Assembly: GCF_003323715.1 (NCBI RefSeq)
Contig: NZ_QOIN01000035.1
Span: 62,001-126,000 of the forward strand
From: Streptomyces diacarni
GTDB lineage: Bacteria; Actinomycetota; Actinomycetes; Streptomycetales; Streptomycetaceae
Direction: 5' to 3'
Length of the DNA stretch: 64,000 bases
Below are positions 9,553 to 17,243 of this stretch, in pieces. Position numbers and translations under genes: made by a program. The notes below the pieces were generated by a model. The model worked only from the letters and a program-made list of their open reading frames with translations. It did not search any database and was not told the origin of the DNA. Numbering within the stretch: position 1 is the first letter of the stretch; every line of letters starts with the position of its first letter.

Positions 9553-10623
9553 TCAGGGGGAACGCAGGGGGGTGGTGGGCCAGTCGAGCAGGCGTGCGCC
9601 GATCACGGCTGTTTGCAGCATGTAGCGGTGGGAGGGGTCGGTGGGGCTGGCACCGGTCAGTTGTTCGATTCGTGCCAGGCGGTAGGTGAAGGCCCGCACG
9701 CTCAGCGAGAGCCGGCGAGCGGCCTCCGCGGCCACGCAGCCGGTGTCGAAGTAGGCGGTCAGCGTCTCCAGCAGCGGCTGCGCGCCGCCGCGCGCCGTGG
9801 TCAGCGGCCCCAGGGTGGCCAGCACCAGATCGGCCATCGCCTGCCGGTCGCGCGTCAGTACGGGGTAGACGAGCAGATCCGCCGCGTAGAGCACCGGCTC
9901 AGCCAGCTCCAGCCGCTCCGCGAGATCCAGCACGCTCAGCGCCTCCTCGTACGACTGCACCACGCCGCCGGGCCCCGGCTGCACGCGGCCGATCGCCACC
10001 TGGCCGCCGTCGGTGGCCGCGTAGCTGTGCTTGGCGAAATGGGTGAGCACATCGGGCTGGTCGCCGGGCGCGACGCACAAGAGCCTGCCGTCCTTCGTGG
10101 TCAGCAGGGTGTTGCGGCTCTGGAAGCGGGCGATGAGCGCCCGCTCGACCTGCCGCGCCACCGGATCGCCCTCGTCGTAGGCGACGGGGCCGTGGGCGAC
10201 GGCCACCGCGTGGCTGTGCGAGAGCCGCAGCCCGAAGCGTTCGGCGCGCTCGGCGAGCCTGCCCAGGTCGCTGCGGCCGTGGAGCAGGTCGTCGATGAAC
10301 TCACGGCGCGCCGCCTCCTCCTGGCGGACGGCCTGCCGCTGGGCGCGCTCGTACCCCTCGGCCACCGCGTCGACGGCCTGGTGCATCCCGGCCAGCAGGC
10401 TGTCGGGATCGCCGCGCAGAGAGGGCCACGCGGCGCGGGTCGCCCTCAGGTGCGCGCCGACGAGGTCGCGCAGTCCGTATCCCGCGTCGGCCGCCCGCTC
10501 GCCCAGCGCGCGCCGGTCCGCCAACTCGTCGCGGGTCAGCCGCCGTCCGCTCGCGCACACCTCCGACAGGATCTGCGCGTATCCGGCCAGGTACTCCTGC
10601 GGTATCTCCGCCGCACCGCTCAT
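9553..10623 (-). CDS. PucR/CdaR-type helix-turn-helix regulator
   Basis: Product of 356 residues. The C-terminal ~60 residues (TLTAYFDTGCVAAEAARRL, VRAFTYRLARIEQLTG) form the PucR C-terminal HTH, in which a hairpin-like helical bundle binds DNA. The middle part (about 150-280) resembles the degenerate GGDEF-like domain of this family (VAIGRVQPGPGGVVQSYEEA). The N-terminal part is helical and could be the ligand- or partner-sensing module (RsbRD-like N-terminus). Regulators of this kind in Streptomyces often control morphological or secondary-metabolism genes. The ATG at 10623 is favoured over a start 27 codons upstream because family members begin near this point; the ribosome site (GGGGG) is weak. 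No target gene is obvious nearby. Confidence 0.75.
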   Translation of the reverse strand: MSGAAEIPQEYLAGYAQILSEVCASGRRLTRDELADRRALGERAADAGYGLRDLVGAHLRATRAAWPSLRGDPDSLLAGMHQAVDAVAEGYERAQRQAVRQEEAARREFIDDLLHGRSDLGRLAERAERFGLRLSHSHAVAVAHGPVAYDEGDPVARQVERALIARFQSRNTLLTTKDGRLLCVAPGDQPDVLTHFAKHSYAATDGGQVAIGRVQPGPGGVVQSYEEALSVLDLAERLELAEPVLYAADLLVYPVLTRDRQAMADLVLATLGPLTTARGGAQPLLETLTAYFDTGCVAAEAARRLSLSVRAFTYRLARIEQLTGASPTDPSHRYMLQTAVIGARLLDWPTTPLRSP

Positions 10624-11107
10624 CCGCTGCCCCCGTGCTCCGTCGTCCTCAAGGTTTCCGCCGGACCGCGGTTCCCTTAACGGTTTCTTGACGCCGTCCG
10701 GCACGCAGACCCTAAAGAACTCTGCCGGGTTCCGGCAATGCGGGGAGGGCTGCGGGACCGCCAGTATGCGTGGTGAGGGGGAACGGGGAAGCGTCCCGGT
10801 GCCTCACACCGGCAGGGGGCGGTGTCGAGCACGGACCGGGGGACGGTGCCGGACACCGACCGGGTGCGGTACCGGGACGACGGGGGATACGGGGGATACG
10901 GGGGCAGAGGAGGGAGGGGGCACGGGGGAAGCGGGGGGCGAGGAGAGGGCGGGGGGCGGGCGGGAGCCGTGCGAGCGGCGCCGGCCTTCCCCGCCGCCCT
11001 CTCCTCCGCGACTCGGCAGGATGCCCTGGTGACAACTACTTGCCAACATGGAAAGTAGATGGCTACCGTGCAAGACGTAAGGGATCGTCAGCACGGGGAG
11101 GCATGTC
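10624..11107. other. Intergenic region, 484 bases, divergent promoters
   Basis: Separates the minus-strand PucR-type gene from the plus-strand membrane-protein gene and must hold both promoters. It contains direct repeats of GGGGGATAC near 10880-10905 within a purine-rich stretch and an operator-like inverted repeat at 11036-11058. No open frame in it has codon bias or recognisable domains. Confidence 0.6.
11036..11058. promoter_or_regulatory. Operator-like inverted repeat upstream of the membrane-protein/regulator pair
   Basis: CTACTT (11036-11041) and AAGTAG (11053-11058) are perfect inverted half-sites 11 bases apart, 50 bases upstream of the start at 11108. TTGCCA within it could serve as a -35 element. 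It fits an autoregulatory site for the winged-helix protein encoded second in the operon. Confidence 0.45.
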
Positions 11108-11539
11108 ATGGAGGCAGCGGAAGCGCGGGCCGCACTGGCGCGGCGGGACGCGGTGCAGGGTGTCGGGCGACGGGCCCACGCCGAGTGGTACGGGTGGTAC
11201 CTGCTCGGCTTCCTCGTCTTCACGCTGCTGCTGCTCGGGGCCGCGGCGGCCGCGCGGACGCAGCCGGCGGTCGGCGTCACGCTCAACGCGGTGGGCGCGG
11301 TGCTCGGGATCGCCGCGATGGGGTACGCGGGCACGCGGCCCGTCGTCACCCGCGATTTCCGCCGCTTCCACGCCGTCTTCAGCCTCGGCTGGACGGTGCT
11401 GTACGTGGCGGCCGTCGTCGTCGGGTCCGTGTGGAGCGGGGGCGCCCCGGCCGCCTGGTGGTGGGCGTCGTTCGTGGTGCTCGGCGCCTGGAGCGGTGGT
11501 GCGGCGCTGCTGGCGCGACGGGCGCGTGGACGCCGATGA
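11108..11539 (+). CDS. Four-helix integral membrane protein, unknown function
   Basis: Product of 143 residues behind GGGGAGGC. Four hydrophobic segments are visible: YLLGFLVFTLLLLGAAAAA, VTLNAVGAVLGIAAMGYAG, FHAVFSLGWTVLYVAAVVVG and WWWASFVVLGAWSGGAALL. There is no catalytic motif. Its stop overlaps the start of a small winged-helix regulator (ATGA). Such membrane-protein/regulator pairs are common in Streptomyces and often form autoregulated two-gene operons, but the function of this family is not established. Confidence 0.8.
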   Translation: MEAAEARAALARRDAVQGVGRRAHAEWYGWYLLGFLVFTLLLLGAAAAARTQPAVGVTLNAVGAVLGIAAMGYAGTRPVVTRDFRRFHAVFSLGWTVLYVAAVVVGSVWSGGAPAAWWWASFVVLGAWSGGAALLARRARGRR

Positions 11540-11871
11540 GTGCCACGCGCCACCCGAGACACCGGCTGGACCCGTTGCTCCAGTCGCCGGTGCGCTTCTC
11601 CGTGATGGCGGCGCTGGCCTCCGCCGAGCGGCTGGAGTTCCGCTTCGTGCGGGACGCGGTGGAGATCAACGACTCGGCCCTCTCCAAGCAGTCCGCGACG
11701 CTGGAGGAGGCGGGGCTCGTGGAGGTGGAGAAGGGGTATCTCGGCAAGCGCCCGCGCACCTGGCTGTCCGCCACCTCGAAGGGCAGGGAGGTCTTCCAGG
11801 AGCACTGCGCCTGCCTGCGGGAGATCGCCCGCGGTGTCGACGCGGACCGGCTTCCGGTGGACGGTTCCTAG
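11536..11871 (+). CDS. Winged-helix transcriptional regulator (HTH_34 / ArsR-MarR type)
   Basis: Product of 111 residues, translationally coupled to the membrane protein before it. It has the compact single-domain pattern LDPLLQSPVRFSVMAALA, recognition helix region DSALSKQSATLEEAGLVEVEKG, then a wing (RPRTWLSATSKGREVF) and a final helix (FQEHCACLREIA). This is the winged-helix DNA-binding family common in actinobacteria. It probably represses its own operon through the inverted repeat at 11036-11058 (inference). Confidence 0.82.
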   Translation: MSATRHPRHRLDPLLQSPVRFSVMAALASAERLEFRFVRDAVEINDSALSKQSATLEEAGLVEVEKGYLGKRPRTWLSATSKGREVFQEHCACLREIARGVDADRLPVDGS

Positions 11872-11991
11872 CGGAAACGCGGGGGTGTGCCAGGCGGGGG
11901 CGCGGCGCACGCCGGCGGTGCGTACGCAGGCCCGTGTGCACCGAGCCGGGCGCGCCGGGTCATGCCCGGCACGCGGCGGGGCCGCGAGCCG

Positions 11992-12030
11992 AAGGCGGGG
12001 AGCGATGCTTCGCCCATCGCTCCCCGCCTT
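11992..12030. terminator. Strong bidirectional terminator
   Basis: A 16-base stem (11992-12007 with 12015-12030), perfectly paired, with a 7-base loop and a pyrimidine-rich tail (CTCCTCTTCTTTT) on the plus strand. It separates the winged-helix gene from the minus-strand LysR-like gene and marks the left edge of the RiPP cluster. Confidence 0.85.
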
Positions 12031-12085
12031 CTCCTCTTCTTTTCGGACGCGAATAGCCTTACCGGCTCGCGTCAATCCGCGCGTA

Positions 12086-12406
12086 TTAAGCGGCCCCTGC
12101 TTTTCGCATCGGTTCGGGCCGCTGTCCCGCGTGCGCGCGATAGGTGTGCCGGGACTTCGGCTGTGTCCGGCACAGCAAGTCCATCCGGCACAGAATGTCG
12201 TGCGCGACCGGAACCATCCGCCTACCCGTTTCCGTCAGGCTCATGCCTCCCGGTGTCCGGCGGAACAGCGGCTGCTGGGTGTGGACTTCGAGCTGTCTTA
12301 TCTGATCGCTGATGCTGGCCGCCGAGTAGCCCAATTCGGTGGCGGTCCTGGTGACGCTGCCTGTGCGTGCGCAGGTCACAAATGCACGAAGCATCCGATC
12401 GTTCAC
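12086..12406 (-). CDS. Short LysR-type protein, DNA-binding domain only
   Basis: Product of 106 residues from a GTG start with GGGGAGA upstream. The first 60 residues are a LysR-type winged HTH (MLRAFVTCARTGSVTRTATE, SISDQIRQLEVHTQQPLFRR, LTETGRRMV) followed by part of the linker helix. The usual ~200-residue ligand-binding domain is absent; after residue 85 the sequence is a basic tail with no LysR likeness, ending at TAA. It may be a truncated relic or a stand-alone DNA-binding protein. It sits divergent to the ABC-transporter gene that opens the RiPP cluster, so it could regulate the cluster. Confidence 0.65.
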   Translation of the reverse strand: MNDRMLRAFVTCARTGSVTRTATELGYSAASISDQIRQLEVHTQQPLFRRTPGGMSLTETGRRMVPVAHDILCRMDLLCRTQPKSRHTYRAHAGQRPEPMRKAGAA

Positions 12407-12768
12407 TGAGTCTCCCCGTGTAGCAAATTACGCAAACTCGGTGTTGTACGGACACAAGGGCGTTGCGAGCGGTGCAGCCCGGGCGTGGGAGGTCATCCCG
12501 CGGTATCCGTATGTCGGATGCCACTATTCCGCCCAAGCCGCCTGCGACACAAGGAGCCTGACGGCCAGTGGACTGGACGGGTACCTCGGTTGCACGCTCA
12601 ACTGCCTCCCGCGGCAGCCCGGTTCCCGGGTTTCGGTCTTGCCGAACACCTCTTGCCGTGCCCGCCGCGAGCGGGCAAGCATTGGCCGCGTTCACCGCCG
12701 ACCAGCCGACAGGACGCATAGCGCAGAACGTGCCGACGTAATGCGCGTGACGTGGGGATGCAGCGTCT
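12407..12768. other. Intergenic region, 362 bases, left border of RiPP cluster
   Basis: Divergent promoter region between the LysR-like gene and the ABC ATPase gene. Its base composition is lower in G+C than the flanking genes. No gene or clear -35/-10 pair could be supported. Confidence 0.5.
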
Positions 12769-13782
12769 ATGTTCAGGATTGCAGAGCAAAGCGAACGCCC
12801 GAAATCGTCGATTTCCGAAGAAACCGAAGAAGGCGCCTCGCATGCGCTCGCCGTCGGCGGACTCACCGTTCGATACGGGGATTTCACGGCGGTAAAGGAC
12901 GTGGAGTTCACCGTCGGACGCGGTGAGGTCTTCGGCCTGCTCGGCCGCAACGGGGCGGGCAAGACGAGCACCATCGCGGCGGTCACCGGGCTGTTGCGGC
13001 CCGCGCAGGGCCGGGTGAGCGTGCTCGGCAGGAACGTCGAGGACGGGCCGCGCGGCGGCACGTGGCTGGGCGGTGCCCTCTCCCTCCAGCCGCAGAAGAC
13101 CAGCCTGTTCCCGCGTCTCACGGTCGAGGAGACGCTGGGGATGTGGGCGTCCCTGTATCCGGACCCCCGCCCCGTGCCCGCGCTGATCGAGGAGCTGGGC
13201 CTGGCGGAGAAGGCCCGCACCCGCGCCGCGAAGCTCTCCGGCGGCCAACAGCAGCGGCTGCTGCTGGCCACCGCGCTGGTCGGCAACACCCCGCTCGTCG
13301 TCCTCGACGAGCCGACCACCGGGCTCGACCCGCACGCCCGCCGCGACGCCTGGGCGGTCATCAACCGGGCCAGGTCCCGCGGCACGACCTTCCTGCTGAG
13401 CACGCACGCCATGGAGGAGGCCGAGGAGATGTGCGACCGGCTGGCCATCCTCCACGAGGGGCGGCTGCTCACCTCGGGTTCCCCGGCGCGGATCGTGCGC
13501 GACCTCACCCAGGGCAGCACGGTCACCGTCAGGTCGGACCAGGCCGGCCTCGCCGAGGCCGCGCGCGGCCACTTCGGCGCCGACGCGGTCCACGAGCGGG
13601 CGGGCGGCGGCGGCACCCCCCGGTTCAGCGTGGCGACCGAGCGCCCCGAGCGGGCCGTCGCCTGGTTCGAGGAGCGGGCGCCCCAGGCCGACATACGCGT
13701 GCACCGGCCGACGCTGGAGGACGCCTTCCTCGCCGCGACCGGCACCGAAGGACCCCGCGCGAGCGAGGGGAGCGAGCAGTGA
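12769..13782 (+). CDS. ABC transporter ATP-binding protein of the RiPP cluster
   Basis: Product of 337 residues. It has Walker A GRNGAGKTST, the Q-loop region, signature LSGGQQQRL, Walker B VVLDEPTTGLDPH and the H-loop STHAMEEAEE: a complete ATPase of the drug-export (DrrA/CcmA-like) type. The C-terminal ~80 residues are the extra regulatory domain typical of such exporters. The gene overlaps its permease (GTGA), and both precede the modification enzymes, so the pair probably exports the mature peptides and may give self-resistance. The start has only a weak upstream GGGGAT. Confidence 0.9.
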   Translation: MFRIAEQSERPKSSISEETEEGASHALAVGGLTVRYGDFTAVKDVEFTVGRGEVFGLLGRNGAGKTSTIAAVTGLLRPAQGRVSVLGRNVEDGPRGGTWLGGALSLQPQKTSLFPRLTVEETLGMWASLYPDPRPVPALIEELGLAEKARTRAAKLSGGQQQRLLLATALVGNTPLVVLDEPTTGLDPHARRDAWAVINRARSRGTTFLLSTHAMEEAEEMCDRLAILHEGRLLTSGSPARIVRDLTQGSTVTVRSDQAGLAEAARGHFGADAVHERAGGGGTPRFSVATERPERAVAWFEERAPQADIRVHRPTLEDAFLAATGTEGPRASEGSEQ

Positions 13783-14936
13783 GCACGGTCGAGACCGGCA
13801 CGGCCAGGACGAACGGTCCGGGCGGCGCGTCCGGCGACGAGGCCGGCGCGCGCGAGACGGCCCGCGCGGCGCACCCGGGCGAGGGGCCGCGCACGGGCGG
13901 CGGCGCGGGCACGCGGGGGCAGTTCGCACCGCTGGCCAAGGGCATGACCAAGGAGCTGGTCCGCGATCCGATGGCGCTGTTCTTCAGCGTCGTCTTCCCG
14001 GTGCTGCTCGCCGGACTGTTCGTCGCGATCATGCAGCTGACGTGGGCGGGCGGCCCGTACAAGATCGCCGTGGTGGGCAGTGGAAGCCAGGCCACCCAGC
14101 TGGCGGACGCGCTCGGTGACGGGTCGAAGGTCACCGCGCTCGACTCGCCGCGCGGCGCGCCCGAGGGCATGGACGCGGTCGTCGCGCCCACCGCCGACGG
14201 CGACACGCTGCGGGTCCTCACCGACCCGGAGAGCCCCTCGGTGGTCACCGCGCTGCGCGACGCGCTGCCGCAGACCGGCTGGGAGGGGCGCGGCATCGAC
14301 GCGCTGGGCACCGACGGCACACCGCCGTTCGAGCCCATGCCGTTCGTGGTGCCGGGAGTTCTCGTCTTCGCCCTGATGTCGCTGGCCCTCAGCGCCACCG
14401 CGGGCACCCTCGTCTCGCTCCGCGCCAACGGCACACTGCGGCTGCTGCGCACCACCCCGGCCAGGCCGCAGGCCATCCTCACCTCGCTGCTGCCGGCGCG
14501 GGGCGCGCTCGGCCTGGCGCTGCTGGCCGTGGCGGGTGTCGCCGCCACGGCGCTGGGACTGCTCACGCCGCTGTCCGGGCTGACGATGCTGCTGACGACC
14601 GCGCTGGGCATGTGGCTTTTGATGTCGGTGGGCTTCCTCCTCGGCGGCACCCTGCGCTCACCGGAGCTGACCAACGCCATCTCGGGTCTGCTCACGCCCC
14701 TGCTGCTGATGGGCTCGGGCGTCCTCTTCCCCCTGGAGCTGATGCCCGACGGGTTCGCGGACGTCTTGTCCTGGAATCCGGTCGCGCTCCTGGGCGACGC
14801 GCTGCGGCACGACGTGACCGGCGGCGTCACCCGGCACGCGCAGTGGCTGGACTGGCTGCTGATCGCCGCCACCGCCGCCGTGCTGACCTTCGCGGCCGTC
14901 CGCGCCTTCCGCTGGGACACGGAGAAGAAGAACTGA
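13779..14936 (+). CDS. ABC-2 type permease of the RiPP cluster
   Basis: Product of 385 residues; GTG start overlapping the ATPase stop. A Gly/Ala-rich cytoplasmic N-terminus (~45 residues) is followed by a first helix (MALFFSVVFPVLLAGLFVAI), an extracytoplasmic loop of about 120 residues, then five helices (VPGVLVFALMSLALSATAG, GALGLALLAVAGVAATALG, LTMLLTTALGMWLLMSVGF, ISGLLTPLLLMGSGVLFPL, WLLIAATAAVLTFAAVRAF). This is the ABC-2 export topology. Its stop overlaps the YcaO gene start (TGATG), tying export to biosynthesis. Confidence 0.88.
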   Translation: MSTVETGTARTNGPGGASGDEAGARETARAAHPGEGPRTGGGAGTRGQFAPLAKGMTKELVRDPMALFFSVVFPVLLAGLFVAIMQLTWAGGPYKIAVVGSGSQATQLADALGDGSKVTALDSPRGAPEGMDAVVAPTADGDTLRVLTDPESPSVVTALRDALPQTGWEGRGIDALGTDGTPPFEPMPFVVPGVLVFALMSLALSATAGTLVSLRANGTLRLLRTTPARPQAILTSLLPARGALGLALLAVAGVAATALGLLTPLSGLTMLLTTALGMWLLMSVGFLLGGTLRSPELTNAISGLLTPLLLMGSGVLFPLELMPDGFADVLSWNPVALLGDALRHDVTGGVTRHAQWLDWLLIAATAAVLTFAAVRAFRWDTEKKN

Positions 14937-16477
14937 TGCATCCGACGACGACATCCGAGCGCCCCGACGCCGACGCCGTACCCGCACCTGACGCCGCACC
15001 CGGGACCACGCCCGCCGGGACCCCCACCGCACCGCCCGCCGCGCTCGGGACCGCGACCGAGGCAACCCCGCACAGCGGCGAGGGCGCGGGCGCGGGAGAG
15101 GGCGCGCCACGGTACGACGCCGCCACGGCCGAGCCGCCCGGTTCGCTGCGCAGGATGGGCGACCTCGTCTCGCCGTACGGACTGGTCAGCGGCGCCATCC
15201 GGCTGCCCGGCAGCCCGGGCGACCCCGACTTCCCCATCTTCACCGCCTCCCTCGGCGACCCCGGGCACGTGCTGACCGGGCACGAGGACTGGGACCTGGG
15301 CGCCGAGCACGGCAACTTCGACGGCGCGGGCGGTGACCTCTCCCCCGAGCGTGCCGCGCTGCTGGCGGTCGCCGAGTCCCTGGAGCGGTACTCCTCGTGC
15401 GCCCGCGACGCGGACCGCTACCGCTGGGCGACCGCCGAGGAACTCGGCGACGAGGCGGTGCCGCTGGAGTCCTGGCCCAGGCTGTCGGCTGCCGAACTCG
15501 CGGCCGGCGGACACGGCCTGGTCGGCCCCGACCCCCGGGCGCCGATGCGCTGGGTACGCGGCTGGTCCTTCACCCGGCGGCGGCCCGTGTGGGTGCCGGC
15601 GGTGCACGTGTGGCTGAAGAACCCGCCCGAGGCGCTGGGGGAGCGCGTCAGCCACCCCGTCTCCACTGGCTGCGCCGTGCACACGGACGTGACCTCCGCC
15701 GTCGTCAACGGCCTGCTGGAGGTCGTCGAACGCGACTCGATCGCGCTGACCTGGCTGCAACGGCTGCGGCTGCCCCGGCTGACCCTCGACGTCGGGCGAC
15801 TGACGCCCAAGCAGCGCCAGTTCGTCGAGCGGGCCGACAACCCGCACGTGCGCACCCAGCTGTTCGACGCCACCACCGACCTCGGCATCCCCGTGATCTA
15901 CGGGGTGCAGTTGGCCGACTCCGACCCCGCGCTGGCCCAGGTCGTCGCCGCCACCTGCGACCCCGACCCCGGCGATGCCGTCGCCAAGCTCTACCGCGAG
16001 GCCGCCTCGCTGCGCATCGCGCTGCGCCACCACGTCACCACCAGCGCCACCGCTGGCCAGGCGGACGCGGACGGCGGGAACGAACAGCTCGTCAACGTCG
16101 TCGGGGGAGCGGCCGAGGCCGGCCCCCTGGCCGCCCGCGACCGCTTCTCGTTCCTGCTGGAGGGCGAGCGCGAGGAACGGCCGCTGTCCGCGCTGCCGCG
16201 CCCCACGGCCACCGACCCGCACACCGTGCTGTCCTGGCTGCTGCGGCGCCTGCACGCCCGGGGCTGCGAGGTCGTCGCCGTCGACCTGACGACCGACGAG
16301 GCGCGCCAGGTCGGTGCCACCGCGGTGCGGGTGGCCGTGCCGCAGCTGATGCCGCTCTCCTTCGTGCACCGGGCCCGCTACCTGGGCCACCCGAGGCTGT
16401 ACGAGGCACCGCGGGCCATGGGGCATCCGGTGCTGTCCGAGGACGAGATCACCCCGCTCCCGCAGCCGTTCGCCTGA
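14936..16477 (+). CDS. YcaO cyclodehydratase (azoline formation)
   Basis: Product of 513 residues. After a ~75-residue Pro/Ala-rich N-terminus the YcaO domain runs to the end. ATP-site signatures are present: the E-x-x-E-R-Y motif in AVAESLERYSS (about 143-153), STGCAVHTDVTSAV with LLEVVERDS (about 242-268), and a late Arg in PLSFVHRARYLGHPR. The C-terminus ends PLPQPFA, close to the Pro-rich tail (PxPxP) of azoline-forming YcaO enzymes. It phosphorylates the peptide amide to cyclise Cys/Ser/Thr side chains onto the backbone, yielding thiazolines and oxazolines. It needs a leader-binding partner; the next gene and the N-terminus of 17244-18965 are the candidates. Confidence 0.92.
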   Translation: MHPTTTSERPDADAVPAPDAAPGTTPAGTPTAPPAALGTATEATPHSGEGAGAGEGAPRYDAATAEPPGSLRRMGDLVSPYGLVSGAIRLPGSPGDPDFPIFTASLGDPGHVLTGHEDWDLGAEHGNFDGAGGDLSPERAALLAVAESLERYSSCARDADRYRWATAEELGDEAVPLESWPRLSAAELAAGGHGLVGPDPRAPMRWVRGWSFTRRRPVWVPAVHVWLKNPPEALGERVSHPVSTGCAVHTDVTSAVVNGLLEVVERDSIALTWLQRLRLPRLTLDVGRLTPKQRQFVERADNPHVRTQLFDATTDLGIPVIYGVQLADSDPALAQVVAATCDPDPGDAVAKLYREAASLRIALRHHVTTSATAGQADADGGNEQLVNVVGGAAEAGPLAARDRFSFLLEGEREERPLSALPRPTATDPHTVLSWLLRRLHARGCEVVAVDLTTDEARQVGATAVRVAVPQLMPLSFVHRARYLGHPRLYEAPRAMGHPVLSEDEITPLPQPFA

Positions 16478-16532
16478 CGCGCCCCGCGCCGCCACCCGCG
16501 CGTCCCCATCCACCACCCGGGCAGGAGAAGCG

Positions 16533-17237
16533 ATGCACACCGGAACGACCGGTCCCCGCAGACCGCTGTTTCTCGCGGCGGGCGCCTTCGGACACGCCGT
16601 CACCGAGCGCCTGGCCAAGGCGTACACGGGCGCCGTCGTCATGGGCGCCGACGAGGGCAGCCACCCCAGTTTCTGGCCGGTCAGCGACCTGCTGGTGCTG
16701 GTCACCGACCATCCGCGCCCCGCGCTGGCCGAGGCGGTGGAGCGCTCCGCGTACGCCTGGGGCGTGCCCTGGTTCCCGATCGAGCTGGAGCCGGTCGAGC
16801 TGCGCTGCGGCCCCGCCGTCGCGCCCGGCGCCGGCGCCTGCCACCGCTGCTTCACCCGGCGCCGCGCCCAGCACGACCGCTCACCCCTGCCCGCCGAGGC
16901 ACGCCGCCGCGAGACCAAGGACCCGGGTGCGGAGCGCGTGACCGGTTACGCGCCCCACCACGTCGGCATGGCCGTCGCGTTGGCCCGCGCCGCCGTCCGC
17001 GACCTGTTCGACGAAGAAGCCGCCGCCGCGGGGGCCGAGGACGGCGGCGCAGCCGGCGGTCAGGGGCCGCGGGCCGCCGCCCACGTCCGCACCGTGCACC
17101 TCGCCGACGGCAGAACCGCGCGCCACCGCGTCGTCGCCGTCGACCAGTGCTCGCGCTGCCGTCCGGCCCGCGGAGGCGAGGACCTCTCCTGGCGGATCTT
17201 CGAACCGCTGACCGACGCCGCGCCGGTGGGGAGCTGA
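16533..17237 (+). CDS. Zinc-binding ThiF-like cyclodehydratase partner
   Basis: Product of 234 residues from an ATG behind GGCAGGAG. It begins with a short Rossmann-like segment (PLFLAAGAFGHAVTERLAKA) but lacks a full E1 adenylation domain. It carries two CxxC pairs, CHRC (about 103-106) and CSRC (about 206-209), which would hold a structural zinc, as in the Ocin-ThiF-like partners of TOMM and thiopeptide clusters. These partners present the precursor to the YcaO enzyme. Whether this one binds the leader itself or only completes the complex cannot be told. It is spaced 55 bases after the YcaO gene and 6 bases before the next gene. Confidence 0.75.
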   Translation: MHTGTTGPRRPLFLAAGAFGHAVTERLAKAYTGAVVMGADEGSHPSFWPVSDLLVLVTDHPRPALAEAVERSAYAWGVPWFPIELEPVELRCGPAVAPGAGACHRCFTRRRAQHDRSPLPAEARRRETKDPGAERVTGYAPHHVGMAVALARAAVRDLFDEEAAAAGAEDGGAAGGQGPRAAAHVRTVHLADGRTARHRVVAVDQCSRCRPARGGEDLSWRIFEPLTDAAPVGS

Positions 17238-17243
17238 ACGACG

